A stretch of 42,772 nucleotides of DNA from Candidatus Stahliibacteriota bacterium (GTDB taxonomy: Bacteria > Hydrothermota > UBA3073 > JACQXS01). The stretch lies in NCBI GenBank assembly GCA_016208615.1, contig JACQXS010000058.1, positions 1 to 42,772 of the forward strand, given 5' to 3'. Position 1 is the stretch's first letter, and each line of letters starts with the position of its first letter. The position numbers and the translations under genes are program-made. Positions 28,843-38,145 of this stretch are shown piece by piece. The notes beneath the pieces are model-generated. The model was not told the origin of the DNA, made no database searches, and saw only the letters and a program-made list of their open reading frames with translations.

Positions 28843-29046
28843 TTAACCCTTTTTGGTCACATGCACAGCTTTAGGACCTCTGTCACTTTTGACGACTTCA
28901 AATTCCACTTCATCGCCTTCTGCAAGGACTCTGAAGCAAAAGCCATCAAAATCCGAGTAATGCACAAACCGTTCACTCCCATCTTCCTGCGTAATGAAAC
29001 CAAACCCTTTCCTCTCATTAAACCACTTAACTTTGCCACTTGGCAT
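28843..29046 (-). CDS. Cold shock protein (CSD)
   Basis: [30 protein letters not shown]...[21 protein letters not shown]. Confidence 0.95.
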   Translation of the reverse strand: MPSGKVKWFNERKGFGFITQEDGSERFVHYSDFDGFCFRVLAEGDEVEFEVVKSDRGPKAVHVTKKG

Positions 29047-29116
29047 CTCACACCCTCCTTTTAAAAATAAATCCTAACTCCCAAACTCTAAATCCTAAAC
29101 AAAATTCAAAAGCCAA

Positions 29117-31567
29117 TTACCCTCTAATCCTACACACATTAGCAATCTCGTCACCTCCTTTTAAGTTAACAATTTTAACCCCTCTTGCAGATCTACCCAT
29201 TCTTCTAATAGAGCTACAGGAAGTTCTTAAAGTATGCCCTTTTTTAGTCACTATAATAACTTCATCAGTAGTATCAGACCCTTTTACTAATTCGCAGCAG
29301 GCAATTCCTACCTTATTCCCAACAACGCCGACACCCCCTCGATTAGTAAGTCTAAAACTCTTAACAGGTACTCGTTTACTATAGCCATTTGATGTAATAA
29401 CAAACAGAGCAATTTTAGGGTCACAAGTAGTTTTAATCCCTATAACCTCATCATTAGTGGCAAGTTTAATCCCTTTTACCCCGGCAGCAGTCCGTGATAG
29501 GGATCTTAATTTTTTCTCCTCAAACCTAATAACTTTACCTTTCTTAGTAATAATCATAATATAATCATTAGTCTGCATTTCAGTGGCACCCAAAAGCTCA
29601 TCTCCCTGCTTTAAAGTAATGGCAATAATACCTGAGTTCCTTATTTTATCAAATTTGTAGGGTTCTAACTTTTTAATTATTCCTCTTTTTGTAACTATAA
29701 TAACAGAGGTTTGTGCTTTAAATGGTAGAGGTAGAGAGTTCGTTGAGTTTGTAAAGTTCATAGGGTTTGTAGGGTTCATAATGGGTAAAATATCTTTCAC
29801 TTCTTCACCCTCGGCAAGAGATATAAAATTAGTAACCACTTTACCTCTTGCATTTCTTTCTACTTCCGGTATTTCATACGCTTTGATAGAAAAGCATCTG
29901 CCCGAATTAGTAAAAAATACAAGTGTAGAAAGCGTAGAAGTTTCTATCATCCTAATAGCTTCATCTTCAGGGGCGAGCGAAATCCCCATAACTCCTTTGC
30001 CACCACGATGCTGTCTTGTATAAACACCGGGTTTTGACCTTTTTAGGTATCCTTTTTGCGTTAAAACGACTAATGCTGGTACATCCGGTATTAAATCTTC
30101 ATCTCCCAATTCCTCTTTTCTTTCAGTAATCCGAGTTCTCCTCTTATCACCGAATTTCTCTTTAATCAATTTTAGCTCCTCTCTCACAACTTCCATAATA
30201 CATTCGTGAGAAGCAAGTATTTCATTAAATCTTTTTATACTTTTAATCGTTTCCTTGTATTCATTTTCTATTTTTTCTTGCTCCAGTCCAACCAGTCTGG
30301 CGAGCCGCATATCCAAAATAGCTTTGACCTGTCGTTCACTGAGTATAAATTTATTTATCAATTCCTTTTTCGCCATGTCTTCATTAGTAGCAGTTTTAAT
30401 AATTTTCACCACTTCATCAATATTAGCAATAGCAATCTTTAATCCTTCTAATAAATGTGCGCGTTCATTAGCTATCCGCAACTCGTATTCTGTTCTCTTC
30501 TTTACTATTAAATACCTGTAATCCAAGAATGATACCATTAGTTCTTTGAGCCCAACAACCTTAGGGGAACCATCTTTAAGGACAAGCATTATAATTCCAT
30601 AAGTTGTTTTAAGTGCAGTATGTTTAAATAGTCGATTGATAATCACTTGTGAAGGGGCATTGGATTTAAGTTCTATGACTATTCTCATTCCTTCACGATC
30701 CGATTCATCTCTAATATCTGAAATACCGTCAATTTTTTTGTGCTTCACAAGTTCTGCAATTTCTGCGATTAAAAGTGATTTATTGACCTGATAAGGAAGC
30801 TCCGATACACAAATCCTTTCTCTACCATTTTTTATTTCCTCCACCTTTACTTGAGCTTTTAAGATAATTTTACCTCTCCCCGTCATATAAGCTTCTTTGA
30901 TGCCCTCAGTCCCTTCAATGACACCAGCAGTGGGGAAATCAGGTCCTTTTATCCAATTAGAGAAATCTTCAATCTCAGGATTATCCATCAAGCCAATAAG
31001 TCCATCTATTATTTCTGTCAAGTTATGTGGCGGTATATTAGTCGCCATGCCAACCGCTATGCCCGCACTCCCATTTACAAGCAAATTTGGAAACTCCGAT
31101 GGCAAAATAGCAGGCTCTTTGAGTCTGCCATCAAAATTAGCCACCATTTGCACGACCTCTTTCTCTATATCCTTAAGCATAAGTTCAGCTATTTCAGATA
31201 ACTTAGCTTCTGTATATCTATAAGCGGCGGCAGCATCTCCATCTATGGACCCAAAATTCCCCTGCCCCATAGCTAACGGGTATCGCAAAGTGAATGACTG
31301 TACCATTCTAACTAATGTATCATAAACAGAAGTATCGCCATGCGGATGATATTTACCCAGCACCTCTCCCACAACAGCGGCAGATTTTCTGAATGCCCTA
31401 TTATGAACTAATCCAAGTTCCTTCATAGCATATAAGATTCTGCGATGCACTGGCTTTAAACCGTCCCGCACATCCGGAAGTGCCCTGCCCACGATTACGC
31501 TCATCGCATAATCAATGTAGGAACGCTTCATCTCATCTTCTATATATGTGGGTATAATTTCACTCAT
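29117..31567 (-). CDS. gyrA: DNA gyrase subunit A
   Basis: YIDYAMSVIVGRALPDVRDGLKPVHRRILYAM...RKSAAVVGEVLGKYHPHGD...QGNFGSIDGDAAAAYRYTEAKL. Confidence 0.96.
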   Translation of the reverse strand: MSEIIPTYIEDEMKRSYIDYAMSVIVGRALPDVRDGLKPVHRRILYAMKELGLVHNRAFRKSAAVVGEVLGKYHPHGDTSVYDTLVRMVQSFTLRYPLAMGQGNFGSIDGDAAAAYRYTEAKLSEIAELMLKDIEKEVVQMVANFDGRLKEPAILPSEFPNLLVNGSAGIAVGMATNIPPHNLTEIIDGLIGLMDNPEIEDFSNWIKGPDFPTAGVIEGTEGIKEAYMTGRGKIILKAQVKVEEIKNGRERICVSELPYQVNKSLLIAEIAELVKHKKIDGISDIRDESDREGMRIVIELKSNAPSQVIINRLFKHTALKTTYGIIMLVLKDGSPKVVGLKELMVSFLDYRYLIVKKRTEYELRIANERAHLLEGLKIAIANIDEVVKIIKTATNEDMAKKELINKFILSERQVKAILDMRLARLVGLEQEKIENEYKETIKSIKRFNEILASHECIMEVVREELKLIKEKFGDKRRTRITERKEELGDEDLIPDVPALVVLTQKGYLKRSKPGVYTRQHRGGKGVMGISLAPEDEAIRMIETSTLSTLVFFTNSGRCFSIKAYEIPEVERNARGKVVTNFISLAEGEEVKDILPIMNPTNPMNFTNSTNSLPLPFKAQTSVIIVTKRGIIKKLEPYKFDKIRNSGIIAITLKQGDELLGATEMQTNDYIMIITKKGKVIRFEEKKLRSLSRTAAGVKGIKLATNDEVIGIKTTCDPKIALFVITSNGYSKRVPVKSFRLTNRGGVGVVGNKVGIACCELVKGSDTTDEVIIVTKKGHTLRTSCSSIRRMGRSARGVKIVNLKGGDEIANVCRIRG

Positions 31568-31600
31568 ACTTTAGTGAATCTGTGGCATAGCATTTAATTT

Positions 31601-33706
31601 TTACTCTTTTAGACTTTTAGACTCTAAACTTTTTAGACTTTCTTTTACTGTTTCCTCTAACTTAGGATTAGGTACTAAGGCAATTACTTTTTCATAAAAC
31701 TCTCTCGCCTCTTTATCATTGCCCATCTCTACTGCACATTTAGCCGCCCCTATAAGAGCAATAGATTTCGAATCTACATCCTCATATTGAGATGAAGCAT
31801 CCAGATAGTAAGCATGTGCCTCTTCATAATCCCCTTTATCAAAATACAAAGAAGCCAACATAAAAGTAGCTTCATTTGTCGCCTGAACTCTTAACTCTTC
31901 ACTCTTAACTTTTAACTTTTCACTTTTTACTATCTCTATCAATGTTCTCTCATATTCACTAATCAAGCCCTCGTTCAAATAGGTTTTAGCTATCCTAATC
32001 CATGCCTCCCATAACATATTGGATTCGGGATACTTTTCTATAAACCCTTGAAAAGCAATCCTCGCTTCACTTGGCTTATCAAGACTTTCATAACACATTC
32101 CTATTTGATACTGGGCAAGAGAAACAGATTGAGGTTGAACCTCTTGAGATTGAATCTCTTCAGATTCTGAAAACTCATCTATTAGTAGAGCATATTCTTT
32201 CATTGCTTTCTCATATTTACCGAGTTCAAAATAGGCATCCGCCATCCTTGTTAATACCTCTTTTCGCATACCAGTGTTCAATAACTCACGATATGTTTCA
32301 AAAGCAGTTTCAATTTGCCTTGTCTTTAAATAGCAGTCAGCCAGTCCCATCTTTGCCCTATTCGCATACGGAGAGAAACTAAACTCTTGAATTACCTTTT
32401 CATAGACATCTATAGCTTTGTGGAACTCTTTTTCCTTTTCCCAGTGATTACCAATTTCATACGCAAGTTTAGGCGCTCTTGGCGATTCCGGATATTTACG
32501 CACAAAATTATGGCTAATATCTATTTTTAGGTCATATTTGCCGAGTGAAAAATAACATCCCTCTATCTTAAATCGTGCCTCGTCTTGTGCCCAAGCAGGA
32601 CTATCTACCTGACTATACCAATAAATGGCAGAATCATACTCCCCCATCTCCCGATACGCATTGCCAAGCATTGAAAAACCATATTGAACCAATTCATCCT
32701 GAGGATAACCGGAGACTAATATTTTCATATTTTTAATACAAGAGTCATAGTTTGAAGTAGCAAAGTATGCTTTTCCCACCCAGTAATAGGCATTAGGGAT
32801 AAAGTTATGCCTTGCATACTCGGTAATAAATTTATTAAACCCCCTAATAGCACTATCAAGGTGTTTAGCTTTTAATGCACTTCTCGCCCCATAATACATA
32901 GAAATAGGCCTTAAATAATCATCAGAATATTGGGCTATAAAGTCATTAAATTTACTCTCCGCGGCCCCAAAATCTTCTAACTTATAATATGTCCACGCTA
33001 ACCCATATATTGCATCCCGATTCCTGCTTTCATCTTTTATCTCTCCACTTTCATCTTTCATCTTTTCATAATGGTACTCGGCTTCTGTCCACTTATTCAA
33101 CCTATAATAACATTCAGCAGAAAATAAATCATCACCCACTTTCTTGAAATACTCTAATGCCTCATCATATTTACCCATTCTATAAAGGCATGCCCCTATT
33201 TCTCTATCATTTCCCGTTTTACTAAAATACTCAACCGCTTCCTCAAAATGACCCTCATAATAATCAATTACGCCTAACGAATGCTCATCATCCAGCTCGC
33301 TAAACAGTTCTTTCGCCTTTTCAGTATTTCCTAATTTATAGTTTGCAAATCCCATCCCATATTTAGATTGAGCTTTCTCAAACCACATTAAAGCGGAAGC
33401 AAGATTATTTTTGTTAATTTCTATTATCCCGTTATCAAAGTATATTTTGTTTAAGAGAGTTTGTGGTGATGGAACTATAGTAGATTGTCCTACCATATTC
33501 TGGATATTAGAAAACCAATAAATAGAGTTCTCTTTATCCCCTGTAACATATAATCCGGCACCTATTTTTAGCCTCAGTTGGGTAGAGCGAGTCTCCTTAT
33601 ATGCCATTTTATATACTGTCAGTGCCTCGCTGTACTGGGAGTTAGCAAAAAAGTAATCTCCTACATACTCCAATGAGGGGAGTAAAATAAAAAAACTAAT
33701 CCACAT
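31601..33706 (-). CDS. TPR-repeat protein
   Basis: Many TPR motifs (e.g. GKYDEALEYFKKVGDDLFSAECYYRLNKWTEAEYHYEKM). Likely start MWISFFILLP at 33706. Confidence 0.85.
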   Translation of the reverse strand: MWISFFILLPSLEYVGDYFFANSQYSEALTVYKMAYKETRSTQLRLKIGAGLYVTGDKENSIYWFSNIQNMVGQSTIVPSPQTLLNKIYFDNGIIEINKNNLASALMWFEKAQSKYGMGFANYKLGNTEKAKELFSELDDEHSLGVIDYYEGHFEEAVEYFSKTGNDREIGACLYRMGKYDEALEYFKKVGDDLFSAECYYRLNKWTEAEYHYEKMKDESGEIKDESRNRDAIYGLAWTYYKLEDFGAAESKFNDFIAQYSDDYLRPISMYYGARSALKAKHLDSAIRGFNKFITEYARHNFIPNAYYWVGKAYFATSNYDSCIKNMKILVSGYPQDELVQYGFSMLGNAYREMGEYDSAIYWYSQVDSPAWAQDEARFKIEGCYFSLGKYDLKIDISHNFVRKYPESPRAPKLAYEIGNHWEKEKEFHKAIDVYEKVIQEFSFSPYANRAKMGLADCYLKTRQIETAFETYRELLNTGMRKEVLTRMADAYFELGKYEKAMKEYALLIDEFSESEEIQSQEVQPQSVSLAQYQIGMCYESLDKPSEARIAFQGFIEKYPESNMLWEAWIRIAKTYLNEGLISEYERTLIEIVKSEKLKVKSEELRVQATNEATFMLASLYFDKGDYEEAHAYYLDASSQYEDVDSKSIALIGAAKCAVEMGNDKEAREFYEKVIALVPNPKLEETVKESLKSLESKSLKE
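31886..31934 (-). repeat. Seven tandem heptamers (AACTYTT family) within TPR CDS
   Basis: aactctt aactctt cactctt aactttt aactttt cactttt tactatc. Confidence 0.9.
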
Positions 33707-34412
33707 CTTTTTTCCATATAAGTATCCGACCGCATTGCTCACAGGTCAACATTCTCTCTCCTTTTTTTATCTCTGCAATAAATTGCGGAGGTATGACAGC
33801 GTTGCAGCCACTACAGGTGGACTCAGATATCTGAACTATTCCTACGCCACCTCTATTCTTTCTTACTTGTTCATATCTTGCAAGGTAATCCTTCCTTGTT
33901 ATTTTCAATATAAGTTTTTCGCGTTCCTCTTTTTTAATTTGTAATGCAGTAGTTGTTCTCGTGAGCTCATCTTGTTTTTCTTTTTCCTCTATGCTAAACT
34001 TTTCTTTGCTTTTGCCCAACTCTTCGTTCATTCGCCCCATTTCTTTTGACAATTCATCAATCTTATTAGATATTTCTAACCTTTCTTCTTCATATACTGT
34101 AATCTTAGACTCCTCAGTATTTATTTCGTGTAATAGGGTTTGGTATTCACGATTTGTTTTAACTTGCAGCAACTGGGATTTATATCGTCTTATTGTATCG
34201 CGTGCCTGCCCTATATCTTGTTCTATCTTTTTTCTTTGCACAGATAATTCATCTGTCTTTTTTGTCTTATCTTTTAGTTCCGCTTCTTTATCCTTAATTT
34301 TTTGACTTGCTTGCTCTATTTCTTTAGGGATACTTATTTTGTATGTTTCTAACTTGTAGATTTCTTTATCAAACTGCTGTAATTTCCAAAGGCATTGTAA
34401 ATCTTCTATCAC
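33696..34412 (-). CDS. C4-type zinc ribbon coiled-coil protein (DUF164-like)
   Basis: Coiled coil followed by CSGCNAVIPPQFIAEIKKGERMLTCEQCGRILIW. Confidence 0.88.
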   Translation of the reverse strand: MIEDLQCLWKLQQFDKEIYKLETYKISIPKEIEQASQKIKDKEAELKDKTKKTDELSVQRKKIEQDIGQARDTIRRYKSQLLQVKTNREYQTLLHEINTEESKITVYEEERLEISNKIDELSKEMGRMNEELGKSKEKFSIEEKEKQDELTRTTTALQIKKEEREKLILKITRKDYLARYEQVRKNRGGVGIVQISESTCSGCNAVIPPQFIAEIKKGERMLTCEQCGRILIWKKDVD

Positions 34413-34419
34413 TTACTAC

Positions 34420-34493
34420 TGGGCGAAAAGGGACTTGAACCCCTGACCTCCGGTATGTGAGACCGGCGCTCTAACCAGCTGAGCTATCCGCCC
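34420..34493 (-). tRNA. tRNA-Val (anticodon CAC)
   Basis: Cloverleaf on minus strand GGGCGGATAGCTCAGCTGGTTAGAGCGCCGGTCTCACATACCGGAGGTCAGGGGTTCAAGTCCCTTTTCGCCCA; loop CTCACAT. Confidence 0.95.
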
Positions 34494-34672
34494 TATTTAT
34501 TTTATTAAATAGGAACTTTAACACTATAAATAACACTTGAAAAGAAATATATCAAAATATTTGCTTGCTGTCAAGTTTTTTTTATTGCTTTCATAAAAGA
34601 ATATTTAGAGTTGACAAACTCAATAGTATGATTTATAAATAGGATGACTTTATATCTCTTTGCTAAACATAA

Positions 34673-34745
34673 GGGCCTGTAGCTCAATGGATAGAGCACC
34701 TGATTTCTAATCCGGTGGCTGAGGGTTCGAGTCCCTCCAGGCCCG
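34673..34745 (+). tRNA. tRNA-Arg (anticodon TCT)
   Basis: GGGCCTGTAGCTCAATGGATAGAGCACCTGATTTCTAATCCGGTGGCTGAGGGTTCGAGTCCCTCCAGGCCCG; loop TTTCTAA. Confidence 0.94.
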
Positions 34746-34752
34746 ATATATA

Positions 34753-35433
34753 ATGAGACCAATTATTGGTTTAACTTGCAAGGTTTCGCCGGAGGGGGAT
34801 AATTTTCTACATCCTCAATATATACAGGCGATTGAATCGGCAGGTGGTGTTCCTATTCTTATTCCCTGTCTTGAAGTCCAAGAAAGTATAGAGCAGTTAT
34901 CCCAAAAGATAGATGGATTATTGCTTTCTGGTGGCGGAGATATTGACCCTGCAAGATATAACGAGTCACCCCACCCAAAAACAAAAGACATAAACCCACA
35001 AAGAGATTCTCTTGAATTAATTCTTACTAAACTTGTGCTTAAGCGTGGTATCCCAGTTCTTGCAATCTGTCGAGGGATGCAAATACTGAATATAGTAGAG
35101 GGTGGAACATTAAATCAGCACATCAATGGACATTACCAAACAGAATCTCGTCCTACACCAACGCATGAAATTGAAATTAAAACCGGCACATTACTATTTA
35201 AGATTATTGGTCAAGAAAGGATAAGAGTGAACTCTTTTCATCACCAATTAGTAAGAGATGTGGCAACAGGATATAGAGTATCAGCAGTGGCAAAAGATGG
35301 AGTGATTGAAGCTATGGAAAGCGAGACACACCATTTTATACTCGGTGTCCAGTTTCATACTGAGCATCTGTGGCAAGCTAATCCATTATTTAAGAATATA
35401 TTCTTATCTTTTGTAAAGGCGTGCCAAAAATGA
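34753..35433 (+). CDS. Gamma-glutamyl-gamma-aminobutyrate hydrolase family (peptidase C26, class I GATase)
   Basis: DGLLLSGGGDIDPARY, RGIPVLAICRGMQILNI, GVQFHTEHLW. Confidence 0.9.
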   Translation: MRPIIGLTCKVSPEGDNFLHPQYIQAIESAGGVPILIPCLEVQESIEQLSQKIDGLLLSGGGDIDPARYNESPHPKTKDINPQRDSLELILTKLVLKRGIPVLAICRGMQILNIVEGGTLNQHINGHYQTESRPTPTHEIEIKTGTLLFKIIGQERIRVNSFHHQLVRDVATGYRVSAVAKDGVIEAMESETHHFILGVQFHTEHLWQANPLFKNIFLSFVKACQK

Positions 35434-35539
35434 CACTACTAATATGATTTTTGATATGAAAAAGGAGGTGCAAGATGTTGTGAAAAGGAGAGAAAGCAAG
35501 AGAATAGGTAAAGGCAAGAACTTTTAATTAGGAGGCGAG

Positions 35540-36202
35540 ATGTTACGAGTGATTATGACGCTGGTGGTGATAGTTGCTTTGGGCGCTGCGCCAAATGAAG
35601 AAAAGGTGCCACCCAAAGAGATAAAACCAGCAGAAGAGACAAAACAAGTTGAAGAGGTAAAACCAACGGAAGAGGTACAAGTAGTTCCATCTGTCCCACA
35701 GGTAGAGGTAATGTTGAAGCAGGTAGCTCCGATGAAATTTATCTCCATATTTCATCAAGGCGATTATTCACAAATGGGAAAGATATTTGGCGAACTATAC
35801 TCATGGATAGGCAAGAACAGCATATCCCCAGTTGGCGCACCTTTTGGTATTTATTATGATAACCCGGAAAAGGTAGCCCCTGATAGCTGTAGATATGAAC
35901 TATGCGTACCTGTTGAAGGTAATATAGTGGGCGATAGTTTAGTACAGGTAAAGGAAATGGGTGCTATGGAAGTAGCCTCTACTATCCACAAAGGAGCATA
36001 CGAAAATGTAGGTCCATATTGGGAATCGATCTACACTTGGATATACACTAATAACTATGAGCCAGCGGGGGCGGGGATGGAATTATATCTTAATCCCCAA
36101 ACTCAATCACCAGATTCTTTGCTAACAGAAATACGCGTACCTGTAAAAAAGCAATCACCTACACCTGAAAAGAAGAAGGAATGTCATCACGGAGAGAAGT
36201 AG
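35540..36202 (+). CDS. Exported GyrI-like / AraC effector-binding-domain protein
   Basis: Signal-peptide-like start, PEE/KPTEEV linker, two halves FISIFHQGDYSQMGKIFGELYSWI...YYDNPEKVAPDSCRYELCVPV and VASTIHKGAYENVGPYWESIYTWI. Confidence 0.75.
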   Translation: MLRVIMTLVVIVALGAAPNEEKVPPKEIKPAEETKQVEEVKPTEEVQVVPSVPQVEVMLKQVAPMKFISIFHQGDYSQMGKIFGELYSWIGKNSISPVGAPFGIYYDNPEKVAPDSCRYELCVPVEGNIVGDSLVQVKEMGAMEVASTIHKGAYENVGPYWESIYTWIYTNNYEPAGAGMELYLNPQTQSPDSLLTEIRVPVKKQSPTPEKKKECHHGEK

Positions 36203-36420
36203 TTTGATAGGGAATGAAAGCCCTATCCTAAAAATGCACAAAAGATGGAAGACGGAAGAGGAAAACCAAATGCTTTGCCACAAAGACACGAAGACACAAA
36301 GGGACACTAAAAAGTCAAAAGTTCAAGGGTTCAAAATATGGAGATAAGAAGAGTCTGTTATATGGGGCGGCTATTTAGGTGGCTGCCCCATATTTTGTAG
36401 TCAAAGGGAGGGATAGAGTT

Positions 36421-37737
36421 ATGGATTTAGAAAATGTATCTATTATAGGGGCGGCAGGCAAGATGGGTAGTGGGATTGCGATGCTTATTTCACAAGAGGT
36501 GGCGAAACTAAAAATCGACGACCCTGATAAAATATATCGTGTAAATCTAATAGATGTAAATGAACGAGCAATGGACGGGCTGCATAAGTATATCAAGACC
36601 CAAGCCACTAAATTAGCAGAACGCAACATAGTAAGTTTAAGAAGTCTATATGCCTCGCATTCTGACCTTATAGAGAATAGCGATATTATAGATGCTTTTG
36701 TGAACGAGCTACTCGGAGTGATAAGATATGGCACTGAGTTAGAGGTTGCCCGTAATTCCCAAATAGTCTTTGAAGCAGTGATAGAAGATGAGCCCTTAAA
36801 ACTCAATCTCCTTACAAAGCTCAATCATCTATGTGCAAAAGGGACTTTATTTTTCACCAATACTTCCAGCATACCTATTGGGTTTCTTGATAATCAGGTA
36901 GGGCTTGGTGGTCGGCTAATAGGGTATCATTTTTATAATCCACCTGTTGTCCAAAAGCTTGTTGAGTTAATTCCATCCGACGCTACTACTGATGAGCTAA
37001 AATCTATTGCCTTAGAGTTAGGTAAGGTGCTGGGCAAGAAACTTATTTCCTCCAATGATATAGCTGGCTTTATTGGCAATGGGCACTTTATTAGGGATGG
37101 CTTATATGCTATATCCGAAGCAGAGCGACTAAAAACTAAATATGGCGGGGCAGGTGCTATATATCTTATGAACCGCATAACTCAGGATTTCTTAGTTAGA
37201 CCAATGGGTATCTTTCAACTGATAGATTATGTAGGGATTGATGTCTTTCAATGCATCCTGCGTGTGATGAGCAAACATTTACAGGATACGACACTTAAAA
37301 GCCAACTCATTGATGATATGATGGCAAAAAATGTTAAGGGCGGTCAATTTGCTGATGGAAAGCAAAAAGATGGCTTCCTAAAATATGAGAACAATAAGCC
37401 CATCGCCACTTATAATATAGAAAAAAATGAATATCTGATGTGGGAGGGACTTCCCAGTCCCGAATGGAAAACAAAGATAGATACGGAACTCGGCAACCTA
37501 CCAAATGGACATAGCCCTTGGAAAAAGCTATTGAATAACCCCAAGAAAGCAGATATACTTTCTACATATTTTAGTAATCTGCGTCAAGCAAGCGGATTAG
37601 GGGCAGAACTTGCCAAAAATTATCTCGCTGAAAGCAAAAAGATAGGATTAAAGTTAGTCAAAGATGGTGTGGCTAATTCGGAAGCCGATGTTAATGGCTT
37701 CTTTTGGGCTTACGGACCCATAAATGAATATATTTAA
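36421..37737 (+). CDS. 3-hydroxyacyl-CoA dehydrogenase-like protein
   Basis: VSIIGAAGKMGSGIA, VFEAVIEDEPLKLNLLTKLN, FFTNTSSIPIG, GYHFYNPPVVQKLVELIP. The start at MDLENV is more plausible than 36379. Confidence 0.85.
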   Translation: MDLENVSIIGAAGKMGSGIAMLISQEVAKLKIDDPDKIYRVNLIDVNERAMDGLHKYIKTQATKLAERNIVSLRSLYASHSDLIENSDIIDAFVNELLGVIRYGTELEVARNSQIVFEAVIEDEPLKLNLLTKLNHLCAKGTLFFTNTSSIPIGFLDNQVGLGGRLIGYHFYNPPVVQKLVELIPSDATTDELKSIALELGKVLGKKLISSNDIAGFIGNGHFIRDGLYAISEAERLKTKYGGAGAIYLMNRITQDFLVRPMGIFQLIDYVGIDVFQCILRVMSKHLQDTTLKSQLIDDMMAKNVKGGQFADGKQKDGFLKYENNKPIATYNIEKNEYLMWEGLPSPEWKTKIDTELGNLPNGHSPWKKLLNNPKKADILSTYFSNLRQASGLGAELAKNYLAESKKIGLKLVKDGVANSEADVNGFFWAYGPINEYI

Positions 37738-37752
37738 GCCCCTTTCTTAAAT

Positions 37753-37780
37753 GTAGGGACAGATTATAATCTGTCCCTAC
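37753..37780. repeat. 28-bp perfect palindrome
   Basis: GTAGGGACAGATTATAATCTGTCCCTAC equals its own reverse complement. Confidence 0.95.
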
Positions 37781-37933
37781 AAAAGCCTCCACAAACTAAA
37801 TGGAAACCTGAAGGTTTCCACGCAGTCGGGAAAGCCAAGAAAGATAGTTAAATGGTTAAATTAAAGTCCATAAAATTGTGGGAGGGACTTCATAGTCCCG
37901 ATAGATTATCAAGGTTGGGAAACCTTTCCCACA

Positions 37934-38059
37934 GATGTTCCAATCTTAAGAATGGATGTTCCAACCTTAAGAATGGATGCTCCAATCTTAAGAATGGATG
38001 CTCCAATCTTAAGAATGGATGCTCCAACCTTAAGAGCGGATGTTCCAACCTTGGGAGCG
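37934..38059. repeat. Six tandem 21-bp units
   Basis: GATGTTCCAATCTTAAGAATG with T/C, AAT/GCG variants, six units in register. Confidence 0.95.
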
Positions 38060-38145
38060 GAAGTGATACTCTATGGAGTATATTGGATACTCCAATGGGT
38101 CTAAAATATCCCAATTAACTTGGGAAAGGAGGTTCAAATGGCGGG

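Noticed and set aside
34673-34745. tRNA-Arg as non-functional because of a U-C mismatch in the anticodon stem
   Set aside because: Acceptor, D and T stems are intact and the anticodon loop is canonical; one internal mismatch is not sufficient evidence.
34571-34762. 63-aa minus-strand ORF
   Set aside because: Antisense to the tRNA-Arg gene; spurious.
36379-36420. Upstream start for the 3-hydroxyacyl-CoA dehydrogenase ORF
   Set aside because: The extra 14 residues overlap the hairpin at 36360-36391; family N-terminus begins at MDLENVSIIG (36421).
37934-38059. CRISPR array
   Set aside because: Repeats are directly abutting 21-mers without unique spacers, and no cas genes are present.
37852-38118. 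88-aa protein with SNLKNGC repeats (and antisense HPFLRLE ORF)
   Set aside because: ORF is a by-product of a 21-bp tandem repeat, open in both directions; no supporting homology.
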